Below, piece after piece: positions 1 through 12,389 of a stretch of DNA of 64,000 nucleotides (its first letter is position 1; each line of letters opens with the position of its first letter). The notes below the pieces were generated by a model that ran no database searches, was not told the origin of the DNA, and saw nothing but the letters and a program-made list of their open reading frames with translations. The stretch covers positions 6,742,501 to 6,806,500 of the forward strand of contig JAQFVV010006255.1 in NCBI GenBank assembly GCA_028023455.1. The letters run 5' to 3'. The translations under genes and the position numbers were made by a program. This DNA comes from Epiperipatus broadwayi. Its lineage: Eukaryota; Onychophora; Udeonychophora; Euonychophora; Peripatidae.

Positions 1-504
1 AACATACAGAATTAAAATTTTGGATGAGTTTAATAGAAGACCAAATGTGTTTCCTATTGCTATCACCTCTTTTCTATAATATACATGTTTTCAAGTATTT
101 AATCTAACAGATACTGTATATGTACTGTAAGTATAACCCTATCTCTAGAGACATTTAAGATAACATTAGGTCTATTAAAAGTTTTTATTATCAAAAATAA
201 TTTATATGATAAATAAAACTAGAGTTTTTTAGCCATTATTTTAAAGCTTAAAAAATTCATCGTCATAATTTCTTTAACATTTATTGATAAGAAATCTTAA
301 TTTGAATCATTGAATCTTTTAAGGCCATTATCATCTTGAATGTGATTTATTATATTTTATTATTAAATTTCATTTCTTAAAATAAATATTTATTTGTTAA
401 TATTTTTAATTAGTATTTTTATTTCCAATTGTAGTTATATTTTGTCTAATGGTCTCTCATTTAACTGTTAAAATTGTTTTCTGATGACCTTTTTTTGTCC
501 TTAG
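1..504. other. Intron 3' part upstream of first visible exon
   Basis: AT-rich sequence without a coding frame. It ends in a pyrimidine-rich stretch and AG at 503-504, the acceptor for the exon at 505. I see no transposon structure in it. Confidence 0.5.
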
Positions 505-649
505 TGAAAGTATGTATTCCTTACCAAGCAATGATAGTAGTCCCTGTCTTGATATGCATGGTCTGGACACTACCTTTAGCAAGAAAGTTGCAGATGATTC
601 TAAAATTCATCACATTCTTATTGACTCAATGTTTCAGCCACGTAAAAGG
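505..649 (+). CDS. Internal exon of a long multi-exon gene, tentatively an NHE-type Na+/H+ exchanger tail
   Basis: First exon of this gene visible in the window. A T-rich tract and AG precede position 505. The exon enters with one base completing a codon and reads E-S-M-Y-S-L-P onward. It ends in phase 0 at a near-perfect donor, AGG|GTGAGT, at 650. A second in-phase donor, CAG|GTATAG, at 692 would add 14 residues. The peptide contains an acidic to basic transition (ADDSKIHHI) and a P-R-K-R basic patch at its end. In NHE (SLC9A) exchangers the cytoplasmic tail has a similar basic segment of the type LY-x-x-R-x-R followed by a Tyr/Arg-rich stretch, and exon 2 continues with H-K-K-Y-V-R-S. That resemblance is from memory, not an alignment. 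The membrane transporter domain is not in the window. Exon status is well supported by phase agreement with three downstream exons; family identity is tentative. Confidence 0.72.
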
Positions 650-691
650 GTGAGTACCCTAACTGGTCGGACTTCAAGCTTCACACCACAG
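650..691 (+). CDS. Optional 42-nt exon extension by alternative 5' splice site
   Basis: If the donor at 692 (CAG|GTATAG) is used instead of the stronger donor at 650, these 42 bases stay in the mRNA. They are open in the gene's frame and add 14 residues (V-S-T-L-T-G-R-T-S-S-F-T-P-Q), rich in Ser/Thr and next to a basic cluster, so they could hold phosphorylation sites. Both choices leave phase 0, which the next exon requires. The stronger match of the inner donor suggests the short form is the usual one. This is inference; transcript reads would settle it. Confidence 0.4.
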
Positions 692-2631
692 GTATAGCTG
701 TTTTCATTTTTATGGCAATGACATGGAAATGGGATATCGGTTCATTAACAACTAGCATTAAATTTAATTCTATTTATATAATATGGGATTTTAAAGTATA
801 AGTTTGTAAGTAAAGTATATTTGCATAAAATTTAGGCTAAATTAATTGAAGTATTTTATTTTGGAAAATGTTTAATGTAATATAGTTATTTGTTAAGCAT
901 ATAGATGTATGCATACATTTACATATATGCAAAACAATTCTTCATCTACTTGACACAATGATTATATGCCTGTTTATATATATATTATAACCTACACTCA
1001 CAACACTGCTCATATACATTATATGAGTAAATGCCCGGGATGCCAGTTCTGTTCATAAATAGAACAATATCAGAACATATTTGATATAAATTATTACTGA
1101 GACTCTTTACCTATGTCTACATTCAGCTCAGCTCAGTGGGAGGTTACAGGAAGTTCATAAAATATATAATTATAAATAAATGAAGGAAGAAATATTATAA
1201 AACATTAAATAAAATATAAATCCTTTTGTTAATTAACTGCATGATAAAGAATAACAATGTTTATTTGTAAAGACTATTAAAATATCCTTTCAACTTAATT
1301 TCTTCCATCATCCAAGTATAACATATATCAGCTTGATATAATTATATCACTAAACAATTCTATGACTTGGCATATCATCATCTAAACAGCTACCTTAATG
1401 CCGATCAAGGAATATACAATAAGATCTCAGGGAATTTAAAAAACACAGTTGAATTAAAGAAAATACATTGGCCCATAATTTATAATTCTAACTTATAATA
1501 AAATGTAATGAGATAAATTGACTAAATGTTTTACTGTGTTTAGCAATTAGATAATGACAGAAATAGGGTATATTTTAATCTCACATCATCATCTAACCAA
1601 TACATTAACTAGGCAACCTTTCTTATACGTTTATCAAGTGGCAATGTTTCTTATAATGTTTGGATTGAGGAAACAATATTATCAGATACCAGCATATTTA
1701 ATATCATAGCTATAAAACAATATATTTATTTTATAATAGATGTATGAAATGTGGAGATGTGGAAATTAGTACACGAATGTATACAAGAATAACTCAAGAC
1801 ACAGTTTTTTAATAAATAAACAAATCATTTATTACACTGAAAATTTAATTTAACATAATTATTTTACAATAAGACTACTTGTCTTAATAATTTTAATTCT
1901 CAAATAAATCTTTGGACATCAGTTTGGGATTATCCCTATTATATTACATTATTTATTATTCATACCTTTTTGAAAGCAAAAGTAACAAACAAAACTTGAA
2001 TATTCTGACTTTGAATACCTGCTTTGCTTAAGCGTTTCATCTAAACATAACATTAACTAAATAATGTATCATATTATTGGTACAATAAATATTTTGAGAG
2101 GATTTACTATCAATTATTGAAATAAAGCAAATTAACATATTTGGCCATCAACAAAGCAACTTTCTCTAACTAATTAAATAATCATTTTTAATTACATACA
2201 CTTTTCACGCATAGCAATAAAATCTTATCCATTCTGATGATTGATGATTTATAACTTTATGTTAAATGAATATAATGTGTTTTAAAGCGTTTATTTCCTG
2301 TTTTAATTTCAATAACACAATACTTTTATATCCGTGATATTGTTTATATTACGCGTGTGTGTCATATCTTAAGCAACAATAATAGAAAACAATCTTTTCT
2401 ACACATTATCAATCCATTGAGGAAATATTAAACAATTACTTCATTTTGGACAATGTCGTAAACCAACCAACAAAATAAGACACTAATATTATATCAAGAA
2501 TTTAATTTAACTATTTATCTGGCCACATACTAAATAACACAGAGCTATATTTTCACGATTATACAAACTAAACGTTCCAAGGGAAATTCACATGAGGAGC
2601 AAATAAACTCTTTGCTTAACACTTTGACAAG

Positions 2632-2838
2632 AACTCATCTAATTCTGAAATACACTATTGGTGTGGGACTTTTCCTCATCACCAGGACTATAAGAAAAAC
2701 ATCACTCAACTTCCTAAATATCATTTCATACTTCAACAATAACTCATCTAATTCTGAAATATACTATTGGTGTGGGACTTTTCCTCATCACCAGGACTAT
2801 AAGAAAACATCACTCAACTTCAAAACTATCATTTCATA
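2632..2838. repeat. Tandem duplication, period 109 bp
   Basis: The phrase beginning AACTCATCTAATTCTGAAAT recurs at 2632 and 2741 and the following roughly 100 bases are nearly the same. Differences are a few substitutions and a one-base length change in an A run. An open frame runs through both copies, but only because the unit lacks stops; it does not look like protein. Confidence 0.85.
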
Positions 2839-5800
2839 ATGCACATACAATATAAAATAGGCTCTACTCATGGAAAATTATTAAAATATACTACATAGGC
2901 AAAATCTCTTATCCCTACAAACATAGAATGCATCCAGAGTAATTTCCATTCCCAAAGCTCTTCTACATGTCTAACATTATATATACACGCTGGCAGATAA
3001 ATACATACAGATAACCTACAAATCCTTTCATTTCTCTAGAATATGACAACATCCAAAATTTATACGTAAAATATCTATAAATTGGACTTTTATTAAGTAA
3101 ATGTAATAATTGTGCAAAATAGACATACACACGCGTAAATAAGAATATATATAAAAAAATAATTCTAAGTTATATACTATGCAAGCAACACGGTAACTAA
3201 ATAATACATTAAAATATAACTTATAATTCCGAATAAACTTTAAGCTATTCCTAAAATTTAATAATCATAAATGTTACGAATGATATTTCTTTACCATCCC
3301 TATCCGACTATTTCTATTATATGTTCATTGATTTAGAAGCCAGAACTCTCACATTGAGACAAGAAAATATACAAAATACATATACACCTCTCTTTAACAA
3401 TATAATGAAAGAGAAAAAAGAAATATATTTTTTTCCTTTACCCTTTTTAAAAGAAACATAAAAACATATTGAATAAAATCAATTTTACCAGCGTATCCAT
3501 AATTTGTGAATACGCATTTTCCGAGACGATCTGGAAGTTCATAATAGCACAAAATTATAAGCAAAACATAATAATAAATATATTTATCTGTCTATCATAT
3601 ACATTGATGATGACAAGTAATATATAAAAAAAAATAAAGAAAACCCAAGTCATTTTTCTTTGACTTAAAATAAAAAGTTCACTTGCAAAGTCCTTCTCCA
3701 AGTTTATTAAATGATACGGAGATAGATTCCAAACTGAGTTCATGTTTATTAAGAATACGAAACATAAAACGAATTTCTGTAGGATAACAACAACAAAAAA
3801 ATAATCATAACTTAAATTTGGTCCAGTATCTCCAATGTTCTTAGTGTAACTAATTGAGCTTACTACATCATACGTAAGTAATTAATCTTTATCATGATGG
3901 AAAGATGAAAGACATTTTCAGCTACATTGGTATCAATTATTTAACTCATTCTGTAGTAGTTTTGAAATCAGCAATTATCCTTTATAGACTTCTTGAATAA
4001 CATTTATTTTTCCAATATTTATAAGCTAGCATACATATAGTTATTTTTTAAACATTGCACATTAATATGTCATAATACATTGATAATTCCACAATCAAAT
4101 AATAGCTTATTTCATAATGCATCCATATCGAAGAGAACAGAAATATACTGCATTCCCGTCCTTCCATCCGATCTAAATACATATCTAATAAGTAGTATCC
4201 TTTAGTTATTTGGGGTAATTCATATTTTATTTTATTTCATAAAAGCATATTATTTTAGGAATACTAAATAAATAAATAAAGTCATTTTTCCGTAATGAAT
4301 TTAAGTATAGCATGTTATATTAAAATACACATATCCTTTAATTTTAATTTAACTTTTGTAGAAGTAAGATATAAGATATAATGAAAAATTAAAATAAATT
4401 CTGTAAAAATGTTCTGCACACATTTCCAAAAGATATTATAAGATACACATAGATTAGTTAGATGATTATAAAGTTCATGCATTCTATCTTCCTTCTTAAT
4501 GATAAATAAATAAAGTAACGCAAGCTTAATATTATAGATATACATTTTAAAATAGTAATAAGCAAAAGGTGATTAACTCAAATGTTTAAATGAGGTAAAG
4601 AAATGAAAACTGATATACCTTCTTATATTCTAGCCTGACATGCTAGTTGAAGACTTTTTCCATACTAGAATTTCCTATGACTTTTCTTGAAGTTTACTTT
4701 AAAGCTTTTTTAAAATTAATTTGACTTCTGGAAGAGATATATACTTGTTATAGCAGAGAAGAATAATATACTGGCTGCAATTATAACAATAATGAGCAAT
4801 TTTTAATAAAGACTATTTGTTAAATAGATATCTCTTCCTTCCATCAAAAGGTCATCTGCACTCAAAAGGTTAACTCCACCTTTTGCACTGAAAGCTAATT
4901 TAATATGCAAGAAATCTTCTCCCCAAAAAAAAAAATCATTTTAACCTTCACAATTAAATCAAAAAAAAAAAAATAATAAAAAAAAATAACTTTTTACAAA
5001 CTTGAAATAAATGAATATTAATTAACTGTTAAACAAAAATGATTAATAATTTATTTAATTTGTAAAATAATCCACTGATCCAAATATCCATTAATCATTG
5101 GAAAAATATATATATATTTGTTAAATTATTAAAGATAATTACTGTAATTTAAATGTTTTTATTGTAAATGTACTATTGTTTGCTGTTATTAAAAGATGAA
5201 AATGAAATGAAACATAATACAGATATACACTCATGCACATACACTGTAATATAAATATTAAATTATCTTGACTAAATACAACTGATCTGGCTATAGGTTA
5301 ATCATGTTTTACTAATCAATATCTGAACATGGATGGATGTCAATGAACAATAGATCAGGAAACCATTTAAAAAAATATTAGACACTAAAATAAAATAACC
5401 TTGCATCCTCCTGACAAAATATACTAATTCTTATAATAAATAACCCCTTTTTCTTGCATTAAATATCTCATTAACTATAATAATAATAATAAATGCTTAT
5501 AAAATGGTTAATCAAAATGCATAATTAATCAACATCTAAAGCTTTTTTTTTTTAAAAAAAAAAAGGTTATTTCATCATCATTTCATTTTTTTTTACAATA
5601 CAATGCGGTTACCCACTATTGATATACTATAATTTGCTTGCTTGTGCCCATTCAGGGGGTCACAATATATATATAATAGATAGGGTCAATATCCAATACC
5701 AAATTGAAACACTAGACTTATAATCTAGAATGACATTTCAGGAGACATTATATTCAAGTTCACTGGTGAGGATCTTAAATATATATACCTACAAAGACAC

Positions 5801-7119
5801 AGTATCATTAATAGTTAACCAATGTCTCTAGATTGTGAAGAGCACAGATTCTATAGGAGTATCAATTGCTAACAGCAGACAATAGTAAACAAATGCTAAA
5901 GATTGATCTATTAAATAGACAAAACAGATTTATTATAACTGTATTTACAATACAGTCATTTATATAAATTTAAATTATGACCCATCAATAATGACTATTC
6001 TCGATTGACATTTTATTTCTGATAGTTAAGAAGGATATGATTCAGTTATCAAGCTTTTAATGGAGTTTGCAAAGAATGAAATGAAACCCCCTTTTTTGGC
6101 ATATCTCTTATTTGACCTTAGATAGTTCATTGAATAATATTTACAATAAAACATTTTATCATTAATTACTCTGTTATCATCTCTGAAGGCTATTGTCTAA
6201 TAATGATCATCTTCATTTGATTCATTGATCATTAAGTATGTATTGCCAAGATAGGATGTATGCATTTATATATTTTGCTCTTAAATTTTAATAATGGGTA
6301 ATAATGAAGCAGACTATAATTAAGCTTCAATATTCCTAACACAAAAACATTTACTATATTAATGTTCTACAAATATGCATTCAATCCTATACTAGAGATC
6401 ATCATTATAATTGGCATCTAAAAACCCAAATTGCAAATCAAAATCATTACCCTACTAGTTATTATACAAAATCAGGAACTCATATGTAGAAATTATATGT
6501 GGACGTATGCAATAATATATATATAATTCTATGCATGGCTGATAAAATCTACAGTATATCACTCCAAATGCATATCTACATCAAAAATAGTAATACGTAT
6601 AAAATAGTAATATGCTTAAAGTATTGAATAAAATAAAATCAGTTCACTGAAATAACATATAGGATATTATAATAGCATTTGCTCATGTGTAACTTTATTT
6701 CATTTAACTTATACATTTTAAAATTTTAGATTGCTTCAGAGATAAAGGTTTTGTATTGACTAAATCTTGATTATTTTAAAACTAAATATTTCTTATTAAA
6801 AAAAAAATCTCAGAAGATTCATGAAAATAAGACTGATTTTTTAAATTTATATTCCAATCTTAAACAATAATTAAATTGCTTTCTTTTGTTTCCACTCTTA
6901 AACATTCACATTACCAAGATAAATGCCATTTCTTTTACCCTTAAATCTAAACTAAGTGTTATAAAACTGAAGCATATTGCAAATAATTTATATTAAAATA
7001 ATAAAATAAATATACAAAATTGAAAAAAATAAATTTTAAATTCCAAATTAACTAGTATATATAATAATATTACTGACATGCTGGTAACAAGGTTTATTTA
7101 AGTTTACTGAATCTATTAC

Positions 7120-7192
7120 AGTTCTGCATCTATGATTATTCTGGCTTACACTCAATAACACTACTATATGGAGAGTTTTGCCTATGTGTTTA
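7120..7192 (+). repeat. Partial copy (3' half) of a small dispersed repeat family
   Basis: The segment containing GATTATTCTGGCTTACACTC and ending in TATGGAGAGTTTTGCCT matches the 3' half of the elements at 27591, 34063 and (inverted) 19433. Its 5' half is missing or unrecognisable. Confidence 0.6.
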
Positions 7193-7962
7193 TTACAGTT
7201 CATAAACTAAAACAAAAATTAGGACTGAATTAAAAAATGTGTTGGTAAGAAGCTAAGACAAATTTGGATTTTTATGTTTTAACTTTTTGAAATTCTAGGG
7301 TAGAACTCTTTTGAAATTCACTAATGAAATACTGTTGATGATTTTTCCCAATAGGTGGTCACAATTTGTTTTCAAGCCTCAGAGTAGAGTGCATATTAAA
7401 TTTCATGATTTAGAAATGCATTTATTACAGTTACAATGGTATGAAGTTGGATTTAGTTTAGCAAATAAAACTAGACATTCTAGTTGTGAAATCCATACTT
7501 GGAAAGAAGTTCTTTAGTAGTCTGGCAATGCATGATGGTTGCTTTAACTACTTGGAAATGTTTCTTGAAATACATTGGTTTAATAGCAAAAATGATTTTG
7601 ATGAACAGTGAGCAAAAACAGAAAAGATAAATGGCTGTTTATTTATATAATTCTTCTTGTCAAAACATAATTTTTTAATAATGTAATCAAGATAGTAATT
7701 GTTTTTTTTTAATTTTAACCAATATTGTGATACAAAATATCTTAGATTGGAAACATATTTAATGCCATTACAGCCTGTTTATCTTAACCCTAAAAAAAAA
7801 AAATCAAAATTTTAAAATATTTGAGCCAAAAACAATAAACAAAGCTTAATGCTGTCTCAGGATAAAAGTTCGATTTTTAAGGAATTTATTTTAATACTAT
7901 GGTAAACTAATTTATGTCAAATCTTTTTAATTAATCTGATCTTTTTAGTTTTATTTAGATAT

Positions 7963-8530
7963 AATTAATTGAAAAGTTGGAATAACTATCTTTCACTGAT
8001 TTATGTAAAGTTTAGTGTTTGATGTTTAAATTATAGGATGAGTTTTGTCTATTGTTTTAATTTATATACAAATTAAATGTTCTGCAATTCAGAGGATGAA
8101 AAACAAGTCTTACTTTTAGCAACCTCTGAACATTAAATGAAATATTAGTTTTAATAATTATAATAATAAATAATCATAACTGTGTTAAATATCTGTAATT
8201 GAAAAGTGGAAGTCACTATCTCCCAATGAGTTTTACGATTATTAAAACTAATATCTATTTAATATTCAGTGATTGTTAAAAGTAAGACCTGTTTTCATCC
8301 TCTGAATATGAAAATAGTGGTTGCAGAACATAAAAAATAATAGTCAAAATTCACCCTATAATTTAAAAACCAAATCAAAAATTATGCATATATGATAACG
8401 GAGCTTAAAGATAGAATGGTAATATTCTACCTTTTCATTGGTTTTTGACATTACATAATTCAATGGGAGATAATTACTTTTCCTTTTCAATTACAAATAT
8501 TTAAAAAAGTCATGATTATTTATTAGATAT
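7963..8530. repeat. Nested foldback cluster
   Basis: Two inverted-repeat pairs interlock. Segment A (about 8022-8162) is inverted at about 8234-8366, sharing for example GTAAGAC and CATCCTCTGAAT. The loop between them, B (about 8164-8229), is inverted again at about 8461-8528, sharing TGTAATTGAAAAG and TATCTCCCA. The order is A, B, A', B'. Arms are imperfect, so this is an old structure. I recognise no coding part or terminal target duplication. Confidence 0.7.
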
Positions 8531-11500
8531 AATTAATTAAATTGTGTTTAAAATAACTTTATTTATTTATTTAAAAAAAATATTTGATTTCCTGTCTAAC
8601 AAATAATTTTTTTACTAAATTTATTTACCTGAAATAAATGTCTTTTAATACTATACAAAACATAAAACCTATTTTTAGTGACATTTGATTTTATTTACAA
8701 ACGTGGACATAGAATGTAATTTAAATAGTAAGGATTTTTGATTCTAACACATGTATTGAGGAAACTCTCGAACTAAAATACAAATACAAAATAGAGACTT
8801 TTGAAAAAATAAGAGTGGCCATCTTATCTTTAAACCTACTTTCTAATTATGTAGGCCAATCAACATATCTTGACTTATGCATATGTGCCTCAATCAAACT
8901 CAAGGTTGCTAAGTACTTCCTTACATACTGAGATAGCAATTTATCTCAATATATATATATATAATTCATAGTATCAAAATCTTTTTACAAATTCACTGAG
9001 ATCTATAAATATGTCACCAATGAGGCTGAAAAATAATATTAAAACAAAAGAAAAAAGAGAATGTTCTTTTGGATGGCTAGTCATGAGAACATAATGAAGG
9101 CTCCTTCAGAATTAGGTTATATCTTTCTCCTTTAAAGTATGTTTAATATTTCCACATTTGAATTATAACTATAAACTCATTTCTTACTATAATAAATGAA
9201 ATCCTTTGATAATGAATATTTCACTGCAAATATTAATAATATGATATCATTAAGTTTATAAAATTATTTTTCCCAGGTGCCAGCAAGTAAAATTTCAGAA
9301 ATTGTGATGATCCTGAATCATTTCTAGATACAATCTACTCTAGATGCACCCACTAGCTGAATAATATCAATAATTTTATGAATGAGATACATTTAGGATG
9401 TAAGGTTAAACACTTTAATTACAAAATTCTGGGTATAAAATAAAAGATATTTTATAGGCATAATCTATTTTCAAACACAAAATATTTTTATGGATAATTA
9501 ATTCAATTGATCAAGAAAAATAACAATATACAATTGACAATTTTATAATTGGAATTTTCAGATGTAGAACTTAATTAATATTATTTAAACTTTAAATAAT
9601 TGAAATGGTGCTAATAACAATAAAACAAATAAATAAATTTGAAGCTTGAACCTATATTTACAAGTCATTCATTTGGAGAGAGATTAATGAAATCAATGTT
9701 AGAATTCTATGCATACATATTCCAAATTTCGTATCTTGGAATTATTCCTTGCTCTTTTTAAAGAAAATTCAAATAATAATAATAAATTATTTATAATAAT
9801 ATTTTCTCTTATTGCTTTGCATATTTTTTTTTTTATATTAATGCAAAAACATAAATATAATTACCCACTATTATTTATCATATATGGTTTGATGCATATG
9901 AAATTCAAACAGAAGTAATCAAAACCTCAGAAGTATTGACATATGAGTGTTGTGTATATATAGCTTCTGAAAGATTTGGTTATTTCTGTTTAAATTTCAT
10001 ATTAAGCTATGTATATTTGCACTTATAAAACTGATGTTTGTTAAAGTGAGAAAAATACTTTTATTCTCTAAATGTAATTTCAGAATGATTTGTACTGAAC
10101 TTAAATCAGGCTAATATATTAATACTATGCTGTATTTTTCAATAACATCAATAAGTGAATGCTTAAAATCATCAGAGCTTAAGAAATAAGTAGTCACATA
10201 CTTAATTTTATTCTATTCTTTGCATTTATTCTTACATAAGTATTGTTTATGCATAGCTTCCAGATGTTACTTCTGTTTAAAATATATACATATTATACTT
10301 GTTGTAAGTAAATGGGGAAACTGAAGAAAATAAACATTTTGTTAATCTACATATTCTGAACAGTCAACTACTTCATGTGCAATCTCATTCTTTATCTCAC
10401 ACTCAGTCTCATTATTATTTGAAATCTAATAGTTTTTCTTCGAAAAATATTGGGAAGTAATTAAAAATAACACACAGTTTAACCCAAAAACTACTTTATA
10501 TATATATATATATATGGATGAAACTTCCCTCTTATTTAAAGGTGATATTATAACTCTTGGAATGTCTTCTAAAACAAAAATGTTCATTAAAATGATACAA
10601 CTTCAATATAGGCTATTATTAATGGAATAATCTATTTAACAAAAATTATATTCACTATACTTTTACATCTCATTTTTTAGTATATTCCAATATAAACTTT
10701 CTAGAAATGTAATATTCTTACTTTGATGAAGTTTGATGTATTTAAACATTTCATTCCCAAAATAAGAGACTAACATATTTTCCTTTTAAATTAAATTGAG
10801 TATTTCTTCTCCCTTTAAAAATTGGTTATTACTGAAATCGTTATTTAATTATGCATTTGACAACTTAATAGAAGTATCTATTTCACACTAAATGATTTTA
10901 TAAGCATATTCTTTAGAAGAAAAAGGAGTTTGTTTTCAGATTACTTTTTTAAACTTGAAAATGTTACTAATAGCATTAAATGAATTGTAACTTAGGGTTT
11001 TAAAAATGAAGATGTAAAATTAAGCGACTACTTTTGAAGTCTGTAACCAATTATTTAAAATTTTCTTGTGATTTTTGATATTTGAGCTAATTATGTAATC
11101 CAAGATTTTTAGATTGATCTTTCTTGTATTTTAATGAAAAAAAATGTGTTAATAAAAAGAAGTAATAAAACATTTTTAAAAATAATTGTTTTACAAAGAA
11201 AATCATAAAATTAATATTATTACTTTCTTGTAATGTTACAAAATATGATACGATTAACCTCAAAGTTGTGCATATATACAAATAAAACTCCCGATCATAT
11301 TCACATACAAAAGAAAGGATATCCATGCCAGGAGGACGGAAGTACTGGTTTTGGGTTATTTAAATGTTATTTGCTTAATATAGAATGTTAATAAGATAGT
11401 AAATTTAGTTTATATGCATGCTTGACTCTTATCTACTCTTGGGTACATCCTTTTTTCCCTATTTAAAAATGAAACAAAAATATACTCTCACTGTGTAAGA

Positions 11501-12389
11501 GATGTTTCCTATTATATATACTGTGTTGGTACAAGTTGACATACATAACTTATATGATCACTATCAGGCACCACTAGATAAGTCTGGAACCATATTCAAG
11601 TAATAATCTCATTAACCATTCCAAAAGAGCTAGTCTTAATTTATTTTTACTGGCAATCATATACGTTACAATAAACTAATTGTGTATATACATGAACATC
11701 CACCATACAATAATTCTTATTAATCCTTTTTAAATGGAATGAACTACTAATTACAGAGGGATAATGCTATTTGATGAATTTGATAATTTGAAATAATAAT
11801 TAACTTTAAATAATATGTAAGTATTAGTTTAATTTTTTTTATATTAATTCTAACTTTTAATACAATTCAATGGAATGATTCAATCCATATTTTAAATCTC
11901 TACACAAATTGCTCCTTTTTCCACTTAAGTCTCTTACGATCAGTTATTACAAAATCCAACTACAACTCTAAATACACATTATGTGTAGTGTTACATATTA
12001 TAATGTTCTCAAGAGATATATGTGAAATGTCTGGAATGGCATTGAATAGGCAATATAAAAAGGGAAAATATCAGATAGCGATTAATGTGAAACAATACCA
12101 GGACATAAGTTAGTAAAACTAATCAATCTATACATAGGACTTAACCCTGTTATCAAGATCCATCCCTATTGTGAAAGAAGTTGGCCTAAGTTCACATATC
12201 AAAATGTTCTTAAGTAATAATAACAAATCTCTTTCCAACTGAGTTTATTTAGAAAACTAGTGAATCTATAACTGATCTTTAATATTCACAGTACTATAAA
12301 ATAACTATTTTCTAATCTGCCTTGAAAGATAAATTGAATCTTACTCCACTGAACTATATAATGATTAAATAATAATAAAAACCAAGTAC

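Noticed and set aside
2632-2838. 75-residue ORF with an internal repeat
   Set aside because: Produced by the 109-bp tandem duplication being stop-free in one frame; no domain or splice support.
5540-5570. Poly-T/poly-A palindromes (also at 19770) as terminators or hairpins
   Set aside because: Simple homopolymer junctions common in this AT-rich genome; no transcript context.
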